Below are positions 55,597 to 64,000 of a DNA stretch of 64,000 nt, piece by piece. Every line of letters begins with the position of its first letter. The first letter of the stretch is position 1. Origin of the DNA: Circinella umbellata (lineage: Eukaryota > Mucoromycota > Mucoromycetes > Mucorales > Lichtheimiaceae); assembly GCA_025093555.1 (NCBI GenBank), contig JAIWNF010000030.1, positions 496,001-560,000 of the forward strand, read 5' to 3'. Made by a program: the position numbers and the translations under genes. The notes beneath the pieces are model-generated. The model did not search any database. It saw only the letters and a list, made by a program, of their open reading frames with translations, and had not been told where the DNA came from.

Positions 55597-58500
55597 TCAG
55601 AACTGTACTACCAGAACAACTCGCTCAAATAATGCTCTGAAAATAAAAAAAAAAACTGGTCCCATTGATTTTTACGTATCATAAAATTTTAGACAGGAAT
55701 TAAGAGAAATTCCTATTTTTTATTTTGAGGAAAAAGCTAGCTGATAAATATGTTTGTTATTTCTTTCTTATAATAACTAAAAAACAAAGCCGGTACATAG
55801 CGGATAGCAGGTTACCCAATACGTTTAAAACTTTAATCCATATTGGTAGATTGCCGTGATTTTTTTTCTCATCTAATAAATACTTTGTATTCATTTCAAA
55901 TGGGTTTGTACAACATTCTAAGCCCAAAATACTCTTTGAATTCAAACGAATCACAACCTGTCATACAACCGTGCCTACTTAGTAAGACAGTATCGCTCAA
56001 CCTTATAGAATATCTAAACAATAACATTTAAACTAAAAACAAAATACAAATTACCCTAAATCTACTTCTCTACGGGACCATATTAGATCAATCGCTATTT
56101 TTTTTTAAAAGAATGCCTACCTACCTAGCAGGGGAGACTCGTCGTAAATAGAAAATGTAATTCAAAATAGTTTGAAAGATCCAAGTTTTTCCTCTTTTTT
56201 TTTTTCTATCCAAGTGAGTCTTTCCAATAAGAATTCTTATTATAGTAACCCCAACATTGAGAATTTTGATTACTATCTTAAGAGGACCTTGCTGCATTCA
56301 ATGACAGCATATATAATATTTCTATTATATTAGCGATGTTTTATTTGGTTGTGAAACATCCATGAGGAAAGGATCTCGGTTTTCTCATCTTTCTTTTCAA
56401 CAAGTTACACCAACGATTGTGGTACTGCCAAAACAAAACAATAAATAAATAAAAAGTCGCAATGAAAGCTTATAAATTGGCTACCTCTTTAACTTTATTT
56501 ATTTCTTGAGTTTTTTTTATTTATTTTATCTATATAACAAGCTTTTACTTTGGATCCTATTTGTTTTAAAAATTTTATATACGTAATAGAAGTAAGTACA
56601 CTATCAGTTTTCTGCACATTTTTTTTTCATCACAATGTACTTTTACGGCTGTGGTGAATCTTAATACTTTAGCAAACTACTTCGTATTCTTGTTGAGAGA
56701 GAGACAATAACAAATATTATATGTATGACCAACTGGCTGTTATATATTTATACAATGTGTTGATAGAAAAAAATGTATGTCACGTACGAAACAAACCAGT
56801 ATTATATAAATAAAGATACATTTACTGTTGAACGACACACTGAACCACCCAAGTTGTTTCCATCAATAATACCAAAATCAAAAGATGAATTTATGCCTAC
56901 CAAGCTTGTTCGGGTATCTGATATGAAAGTGGTCAAAGGAAGTACGGTGAAAGACGAAGGATACTGTGCATTGTCTTATTCTTGGAGCTGGTCTGGTGAA
57001 AATAATATCGTACAAGGAGGGAAAAGCGTACGAGTCGATAATGGAGAACACCAAATTATCTTCCCACCCAAAAATGTAGATACACCACCTAATTCAGAAG
57101 AGAACGGCCAAGAGGATGTCTCCTCATCTGGTGAAATCAAGTATGTCATGTTTGAAGGCATTATTCAACAGATGTGTAAAGACTTTAATATCAATTATAT
57201 TTGGTTTGATCAAATGTGCATTAATCAAGAAGACAAAGAAGAAAAGCATCGTGAAATCAAGCAGATGCATCGTGTTTATGGTAACGCTTATTGTACTATC
57301 GTTCATGTACCGGAATTAGAAACAGAAATGTGGTCACACAACATGGGAACATATCGGGCTATTCGAACCATTGGCTTATCGTATTCAGATTGGATGCAAC
57401 GTATGTGGACGTTAGAAGAAGCTATGATATCTAAACAACTACTCTTTGTTGGCAAGGATACATATATGTTAGGTCCTGTTGCGGTAGAATGGGCTTCGTT
57501 GGGTGCATTGGCAGATAAACCATCACGTTGGAACGCTGCTACTGTTTTATATTTTGCCCACTCACGTGATTGTACAAATGCCCATGATCGAGTGTTTGCA
57601 CTTGCCAATTTATATCCCCATTTAATGGACCAAATCGACGTTAATTACAAACAAGATCTAGATGGATTGCTGCTTAAATTCTATGGAATGCTTGCTCAAG
57701 AAGATCTTTCTGTACTTTGCTTTGGTGAAGATGGAGAACATTACAAAGGCATAGAAGAAAACTTCGTTGAACAGGAGGAAGATGAAGAAAATAGTGCTAT
57801 TTTGATTCGAAAATATGATTTACCTTCCTGGACTGGTATAAACGGACAGCATGAGCTATTTGGTGGAGGCACTTCTACCGGGTTATGGAAAACAGATTTC
57901 AAAAACTATTCTATCGACGATCGATTTATGAAACTTCATTGTACTCCTATTTGGTCCATAGATAACCCCCGTTCGACAATCAACATTGACCCATTTAGGC
58001 CGATTGAACTAGATGATTTACCATATCTACCGGAAGAAAAATATGATTTGTACAACACGCTTGCGGTCAAAGTTCAATTTCCTGGATGTGATAAACCCAA
58101 ATTGGTACATGCAAGATTTCATAGACCAAATTCTGAACATCAAGAGCTCTATCGTACCCTAATCACCAAACAAATGTCTCTTTTATCACTTTTCATGCCG
58201 GTTGACAAGAACGAGTTTTTCTGGGTTGAAAATCAAGCTGAATTAGACGCTAGTGAAACGCTCATGAGATTCTTACTTTCCATAACGGAGCCAGTGGACT
58301 ACTCTGCAAAGTACGCCATTCTTTATGGTATACCTTTCAAGGATGATAAAAATAACAAGGAAACTATGTATCCTGTGGTCAGAAAAGATGGTGATTATTA
58401 CAAAGCAATTGGCCATTGTTTGGTGCACACTAGTGAAGGATTTTTCGCTGACTTTACTCCATCACAAGAAGAAACATTTATTATCCATTAAATTTCTATT

Positions 58501-58730
58501 ACCCCAATAATTATCTGATTATACGTACGAACGTAGTTATTTTTTTTATTCTATTTTTACCATTGGTACACATACTAAAATGTTCTTACATAAAGGAACA
58601 GAATACTCAAAACGTAACATAATGTTCCCCATAAAACGATAGTTTTATCCAGCAATAAATATAGTAGTTACACTATTTTGTTACATAGTAATGAACAATG
58701 TAAATATATCTGGAGAGAATACATATCTAT
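55597..58730 (+). repeat. Duplicated HET cassette, unit 2, with an extra segment of about 590 bp
   Basis: This starts with the same GAACTGTACTACCAGAACAA as unit 1, but a segment at about 55618-56209, absent from unit 1, follows before homology resumes at GAGTCTTTCCAATA. Homology then runs through HET gene 3 to GAGAATACATA near 58727. Confidence 0.8.
56773..58491 (+). CDS. HET-domain protein 3, intronless, 572 aa
   Basis: Residues 1-340 are almost identical to HET 1 (CALSYSWSWSG, FDQMCINQEDKEEKHREIKQ, MWTLEEAMIS, RDCTNAHDRVFAL). The acidic linker at about 345-360 is distinct (G-I-E-E-N-F-V-E-Q-E-E-D-E-E-N-S) and one residue longer. From about 430 on it follows HET 2, apart from scattered changes such as HCLVHTSEGFF. 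It is the third intact member of a tandem cluster in one orientation. The C-terminal half carries most of the differences between the three proteins, as expected if it is the specificity-determining part. That interpretation is inference. Confidence 0.85.
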   Translation: MYVTYETNQYYINKDTFTVERHTEPPKLFPSIIPKSKDEFMPTKLVRVSDMKVVKGSTVKDEGYCALSYSWSWSGENNIVQGGKSVRVDNGEHQIIFPPKNVDTPPNSEENGQEDVSSSGEIKYVMFEGIIQQMCKDFNINYIWFDQMCINQEDKEEKHREIKQMHRVYGNAYCTIVHVPELETEMWSHNMGTYRAIRTIGLSYSDWMQRMWTLEEAMISKQLLFVGKDTYMLGPVAVEWASLGALADKPSRWNAATVLYFAHSRDCTNAHDRVFALANLYPHLMDQIDVNYKQDLDGLLLKFYGMLAQEDLSVLCFGEDGEHYKGIEENFVEQEEDEENSAILIRKYDLPSWTGINGQHELFGGGTSTGLWKTDFKNYSIDDRFMKLHCTPIWSIDNPRSTINIDPFRPIELDDLPYLPEEKYDLYNTLAVKVQFPGCDKPKLVHARFHRPNSEHQELYRTLITKQMSLLSLFMPVDKNEFFWVENQAELDASETLMRFLLSITEPVDYSAKYAILYGIPFKDDKNNKETMYPVVRKDGDYYKAIGHCLVHTSEGFFADFTPSQEETFIIH

Positions 58731-59698
58731 GTAATTTGTTTTGCTATAGTAAACTAGCCTTGGGCTGTGTCACAGCAGATTAATTGGTGTTATTCACTAA
58801 AATGAGATACTTTATAGAATTACTTCCAAGGAAGACAAAAATAGGCATGTAAAACTATAACCTGTAGTCAAACAAGAAGATGGTTATCACAAAGTGATTG
58901 GTCGTTATTTGACTCGAAAAATATAAAGCTTCTTTTTGCTGGTTATGCTCTATTACCAGCAGAAAAATGATATACGACTTATTTTTTTTATTTACGTACT
59001 AATTAAATATACCAATACTACAAGAAACAAACGAAACACGTGCTATATATGTATGCATAATTCTCTGCGTGGTAAGCCATTAAGTTAATAAAACTAATGA
59101 TAATTAAGAGCGAGAAAATGTTGTTGAACTAGAAGAAGAATGAAATGATAAAAGTTTATTGATATTGACATATTGATAATAACTTCTATTAATTTTCGTC
59201 ATTTTATAGGAGGAAGCAACAGAAATTGTTACTGTGGAAGCAGCAAGAAGTTCTGCTTTCCTCTTTTTTGACTGGTTCCCGGTTTTCGGTTATATATCGT
59301 TACCGAAATAAAAAAAAACCGGTACTCTTTTTTTTCAGTTATTTGGAATAAATAACAAGCAAAAATTGACTAAATATGACCCAAGAATTTTATTATAGCT
59401 TTAAGATTACCACGCTTATTTATTAACATCTCGAGAAATTGATGTGACCGTGGTAATAATAGGAAAGAATAAATATGTATCCATGGCGGAAGGTATGAGT
59501 ACCGTTCGGAATGAAAATGCGTCAAAACAATTTTCAAAAGCTAAAACAAATTAGCCGAGGAAAAAACAACGAAAAGTAAAAAAAAAAAGTAACGCACGAC
59601 CCTTTTTTTTTCATTTCATTCAAAATCTTTTGAAGAGGGTGGCCTCCTTTTTTTTCTTCTAAAAAAAACTACTATTAAAAATCTATTAAAAATCTTCA
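58492..59698. other. 3' flank of HET 3, a HET relic, and promoter of the FAM210-like gene
   Basis: Apart from the relic at 58861-58970, nothing is recognisable. A sequence related to CGGTTCCCGGTTTTCGGTTA with a nearby near-inverse (GTTACCGAAATAAAAAAAAA then CCGG) lies at 59270-59325. The last 60 bases before 59699 are pyrimidine-rich. Confidence 0.5.
58861..58970 (+). pseudogene. C-terminal fragment of a HET-family gene
   Basis: A short stretch reads P-V-V-K-Q-E-D-G-Y-H-K-V-I-G-R-Y-L, matching Y-P-V-V-R-Q-D-G-D-Y-Y-K-A-I-G-H-C-L near the end of the intact HET proteins, then it decays. This is a fifth, nearly lost copy at the edge of the cluster. Confidence 0.65.
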
Positions 59699-60307
59699 AT
59701 GTTTATGAATCCGATCCGAAGAGCAGCTGCTCAATCCGTTGTCCTTCGACGCGCTTATACTACACCTACCAACCCAACTACCAAGTCTAAATTTGCAGAA
59801 ACAATTAAACCCAAAGTTGCCGAAGCTAAAGAAAAAGCAAAAGAGAAAGCGGCACCCAAAGTAGGTAAACTCAAGGAATTAGCACAAAAATATGGTGCAG
59901 CAGGTGTTATTGTTTATTTGGGTATTGGAATGGTGGATCTTGGTTTGACATTTGCCGGAATTCAGGTTCTTGGACAGGACAAGGTCAAACTTTTGGAAGA
60001 TAAAGTAATGAATACAGTGAATGAATGGCGTGGTTTACCACCAAGGCCTGAAAGAGATTCTAGCCAAGAAAAAGAAGGAGCATCATTGGCATCAGTGTTT
60101 GTATTGGCCTACGGTATACACAAGACTTTGTTTTTACCTTTTCGAGTAACAGTAACAGCCGCTATTACCCCGGCTTTTGTTCGTAAAATTCACGCTTTGG
60201 GTTGGAGCAAATACGCGCCAAGATTATTTGGTGCTGCAAAACAAACTGGTGCAGGTGCCAGTACTGTTAATACAACAACGACAGTAGCAAAGAACATCAA
60301 GCCATAA
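59699..60307 (+). CDS. Mitochondrial FAM210/DUF1279-domain protein, intronless, 202 aa
   Basis: The N terminus (M-F-M-N-P-I-R-R-A-A-A-Q-S, then V-V-L-R-R-A-Y) is a typical mitochondrial presequence, with arginines, no acids and a probable cleavage after Y-T-T. An Ala/Lys/Glu helix follows (residues 35-60). The DUF1279 core starts at AQKYGAAGVIVYLGIGMVDL (about 62-81), a membrane segment, then GLTFAGIQVLGQDKV. After a linker comes S-V-F-V-L-A-Y-G-I-H-K-T-L-F-L-P-F-R-V-T-V-T-A-A-I-T-P (about 137-163). These blocks match the FAM210 family (yeast relative NAT2), inner-membrane proteins of uncertain role linked to mitochondrial translation and morphology in animals. The length is normal for fungi, and the ATG is the first in frame. 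Confidence 0.85.
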   Translation: MFMNPIRRAAAQSVVLRRAYTTPTNPTTKSKFAETIKPKVAEAKEKAKEKAAPKVGKLKELAQKYGAAGVIVYLGIGMVDLGLTFAGIQVLGQDKVKLLEDKVMNTVNEWRGLPPRPERDSSQEKEGASLASVFVLAYGIHKTLFLPFRVTVTAAITPAFVRKIHALGWSKYAPRLFGAAKQTGAGASTVNTTTTVAKNIKP

Positions 60308-61010
60308 TTTCTCTTTCTACGTATCTTATATATTATATTCATCATTACAACTTATTAGACCAAAATCCTATTGGGGTTAGAATAACAAAAAAGCATACGC
60401 AATATATATAAAGTCATCATCCAGCGTTTATCATTATCTTTCTTCCTCAATCATTTTATTCACTCCTCTCTTCATATTTGTACACTTATTCACTGTAACA
60501 TACCATTTAACACACAAAGAAACAAAAAAAAAGTATGTTGGGCAAATCAAAACTAATTTCACCAATATTATTTATTTATACTTCAAAAGAAAGTAGTCAA
60601 AAGGCTTTTTACAATTTCGGCTTTTACAGAATAGAAAGAGGGGGAGAGGGGGAGAGAGGTTATTTATGAGAAAATTATGAAGGTTAAAAGAATAGAACAG
60701 TTTGGTTTTATTATATAAAGTTATCGTATGTACATGTTTTTTGTTGTTTTTAATTGAAAGTGTTGAGAGAGAGAGAGAGAAGGGACTATAAACCCAAATT
60801 TTACACAAATACAAAGGGAGAAGGAAGTAAAAAGGAGGTGGGGAGGAAATATGTGACGGATAATAATAGGGGAAAAATGTATAAAATATGCAATAATTTT
60901 TTTGTTTCTTTTTGAAAATATGTATGAAAAGATAATACGAGAAGAGGGGAAAAAATGACGGTTGAGAGATACATGCTATATTATGAAATATGTGTGGTTG
61001 TCGAAAATTT
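60308..61010. other. Convergent 3' spacer
   Basis: The spacer lies between the FAM210-like and bromodomain genes. It contains purine-rich and GA microsatellite tracts (about 60768-60782). The small frame at 60572-60814 is a composition artefact. Confidence 0.55.
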
Positions 61011-64000
61011 TTAGGATTGCTTTTTCTTTTTGCTTTTTGATTTTTTGGCAGATGTTGGAGGTACTTTCAAAGAAAGAGTCATGGCATTCAAATCACCACC
61101 TTCTTCTAACACCTTGATACAATGCTTCATATCATGACCTGCAGTATTATTATAATATCGTTCCAATTTTTTGCCTTGTTGATGAACAAACGTTATTGGA
61201 TTATTATAAGCATAACAATTTGAAAACATGAGTTGTATATCAGCATCTACTTGCTGTAACTTGTCATACTGGCCCGATTCCAATTTTTCAGAGATAGTCC
61301 GTAGATCAATAGGTTTCTTGATAGTTGAAAGATAATCCGTAATCACCGTTATATCCACAGGTTCATTAAATATATAAGATGCATCATGAGACCGTAGTTT
61401 TTCGATGACCTTGTGAGCTGTTTCGTACGCATAATCACCTGGCTTTAATCGATCCGAAGAACCATATTTGTTAGCCCATAATTCATTGAAATATTTTTCA
61501 AGAGTTTTGGCTTGTTGTGATACTAGAGCAAATTTATTATTGAATTGATAACAGTTCCAAAAGATTTGTCGAACATCACGTTCTAGTTCATGAATATTTA
61601 AATAATGATCGGATGATTCAAGGTTGACTCGGATGGTTGATAAGTCCATAGGCCGTTTAATCATTTCATGATATTGTGGAACATCATTGGGATCAATCTA
61701 AATATACATGTAAGATTATACAGATTAGAAAAAATGTGGTCGTCAAAAAAACGAAAAAAAAAAACTAATATCATAAATCATAAATTAATTGACATAATGA
61801 GTATTACTTACTGGATGTCTGAAAGGTTCTGAACTAGCGTGGACCCAAAGTTTTTCAAGAATCCGTCCACATCTTCGACGATTACTACTATCCATCTCTT
61901 TCCCTTTTTTCTTGTGGTGTCGCTTTACTGCTTCTGTTGATATGTCTTTTTGTTCAATGCTATTAGTATTTTGATTCGGTTGTTTTTTAACCATGATATG
62001 AAGTGATGAACTAATATCCTGATCATGAACACTTTCCGCCGATTCCAACCGAGGTTTAGAAGTAGGCGGAGGAGTACCCAAAACATCTTCTCTTGCTTTT
62101 CGTTTATCGCCCAACTTTTCATTCTCTTGTTCATGTTGACCAAACCATTGATTCCAATACATCTTGTATTCTTGTTCCAGTTGATATCCTTCATTATATA
62201 CATAAGTACCAGGCCGATTAAATGCATAACAATTACTGAGCATCAACCGTACATCGTGATCAAATTGATTCGCGTCAATGTATTCGTTATTTGTAAGTTT
62301 CGCCTTAATCGTACCAAGATCCATTGGATTTTTAATAATTTGTGCATAGTCGGGAATGCCTTGTTTGATTGGGTCGACAGGGCGAAGAAATTCAAACGCA
62401 TGTTGATTTTCCATAATATGGGATAGAATGACGGCACATTTTTGCATATCCGTTTTTCCTTCCACAAGGGTATCATCGGTGTTGGGTGTTAGTGAATTGT
62501 CCATAGTAGGTGTGAATACTGTTGCCGTTGTCTCTTCTGCTGTTATTGATTCTGTTGTTTGCGCTCCTATCAAGGATACATGATGATTGTTTGTTGCTAC
62601 CTGTGTTCCTGAGTCGATTGGTCCTTCAACAATGGTCATGTTTTGCATTTCTTCAATACCACGGAGTTTTTGAAGTTCAGTATCAAATATGGACTCTAAT
62701 GATTGCGCTTCGTTATATACATAGGTTCCTGGTCGATTATAAGTGTAGCAATTGTTAAAGATCAACCGAATGTCTTTTTCAAATTCATCAAATGAACTAT
62801 AAATATTTCGATCCAGTTTGGCCTATATGTATTAAAAAATGTGTAAGTATAAGTTTCATATGTAGTTGCCTGACTCCACTCCGTTCTTCTCCTTTGCTTT
62901 GAAAGAAGGGAACTTTTTTTTTACCTTTATGGTTCCAAGATCCATTGGTTCCCTTGTATAAGATAAATAAAAAACATGTATGGCAATTTCTCATTAGCTT
63001 CCTTCAATTATGATCATCATAAAAAAACAAAAAAGTGTACTTACTTTATGATCTTGTAGTAGTCAGGTGCGCCGTCAAGAGCTTCATTTACAGGTTCTAC
63101 AAATAAAAGTGCTGCCCGATTCTTTTGGAGTTTACCAAGGATACGACGACAATCTTTGGCTTGATCAATTGGCATACCGGTAGGAAGAGATTTAGATGAT
63201 GGTGTGAATGGTGTTTTTGTGGCAACAGAAGGAGGTCGTGCGGTGGGTTCTGGTGATGTCGTAGATGAAGGTGGTGGAGATACTGGTATGATTTTGGTAG
63301 GTTGTGTTTTGATACGAACAATAGGTTTCTTTGATGGTTTTTTGGGTGTTGATGGTATGGGTACTTGTTCCACTAATATTAGTAACCATATATTTGTTAG
63401 TCGACTTTATTTTGATATCCTATCTTTTCACTTATGTACATCTATATATGTATTAGATTCTTTCTTTTTTTTTCTTTTACCTTCTCCTTCTTTGGCTTCT
63501 TCAGATGGTGATGGCACGGGTCGTTTTGGAACACTGATGCGAAGAATTGTAGCAGGTTTTTGTGCAATTTTTTCCACTTCCTGGGGTTCTTCTACAATGA
63601 TTCCATTTGTTTGTTTTTGTGATCCTTGTTGCTGATCCTCTGTTGATACTTGTAAAGGTGGCATTTTGATGGTGACCTTTAGTCCAGAATCGATTGGTTT
63701 ATACATGTATTCACAAAGTTGTAGTAAATATTTTCGTGTACAATGATCCAATTCTGATAAATTTTCGGTAGATCTATAAACAATATCAAGCGTATATTAT
63801 TAAATTGATTTGTTTGTTAGTTAAAGGGATTCTATTGATATGTAGAATTTTAAAAAAGGCACATACGTAAGCATATCCCACATATTCTTTTGTAATTCGC
63901 TATTATTTTCAAACCGTTTGCGTAAGCTTTCGATTCCTTCTTGAAGTTGTTGTTGCTGTGCCATCATTTGTAAACGATTTTGTTCGTTTTCTACAACACC
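61011..64000 (-). CDS. Protein with four bromodomains, 3' part, runs off the window (possible TAF2-like)
   Basis: Exons in the window are 64000-63867 (partial), 63773-63481, 63372-63045, 62952-62925 (28 nt), 62822-61812 and 61697-61011. All are in phase. After an N-terminal part ending R-K-Y-L-L-Q-L-C-E-Y-M-Y-K-P, basic linkers contain L-K-V-T-I-K-M-P and I-V-R-I-K-T. Four bromodomains follow, each with its P-M-D-L or P-I-D-L and N-C-Y signature: EPMDLGTIKAKL with FNNCYTYNRPGTYVY, NPMDLGTIKAKL with LSNCYAFNRPGTY, RPMDLSTIRVNL with FWNCYQFNNKFALV, and KPIDLRTISEKL with FSNCYAYNNPITFV. The tail is lysine-rich (KKSKSKKKKQS). These modules bind acetyl-lysine on histones, so a nuclear chromatin reader is expected. 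The N-terminal linker style recalls the end of TAF2 proteins, but this is uncertain. The upstream half is outside the window. Confidence 0.85.

Overview
The window looks like nuclear DNA of a fungus, most likely an early-diverging one (Mucoromycota, Mucorales-like). It is AT-rich with many homopolymer runs and short GT-AG introns. It carries fungal housekeeping genes and several paralogous families that I associate with Mucorales genomes. I cannot name the genus. No tRNA gene, intact rRNA gene or CRISPR array was found.

Layout. 1-6.3 kb: repeat-rich DNA with a small ORF, its decayed copy, and a roughly 960 bp tandem duplication holding six copies of one coding-like module. 6.3-9.7 kb: a five-exon P-type cation ATPase (minus). 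11.8-14.0 kb: a LINE relic, a pogo-like element and an LTR-like repeat. 15.4-27.0 kb: two cytochrome b561 paralogs (plus) flanking an array of a multi-exon family. In that array copy A is a pseudogene carrying an 18S rRNA fragment, copy B is a pseudogene, and intact copy C lies inside a 3.45 kb insertion that splits B. 27.5-39.3 kb: conserved genes, namely a coiled-coil protein (minus), a large DEDDy 3'-5' exonuclease (plus), a putatively myristoylated methyltransferase (plus) and a WD40 protein (minus). 39.4-45.2 kb: two inverted Tc1/mariner relics flanking a many-exon PD-(D/E)XK-like gene and a MITE. 46.2-59 kb: three nearly identical intronless HET-domain genes, two HET relics and several TIR elements. 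59.7-64 kb: a FAM210/DUF1279-like mitochondrial protein (plus) and the 3' part of a protein with four bromodomains (minus, runs off the end).

How they fit. The conserved genes look like independent housekeeping loci for ion transport, membrane redox, nucleic-acid processing, methylation, chromatin reading and mitochondria. The accessory blocks are the notable part: a nested array of an E-S-S family, a possibly related E-I-K nuclease-like gene, and a HET cluster with mosaic paralogs. All three show duplication, pseudogenes and transposon debris, as expected of fast-evolving recognition or selfish loci. A shared function is inference only.
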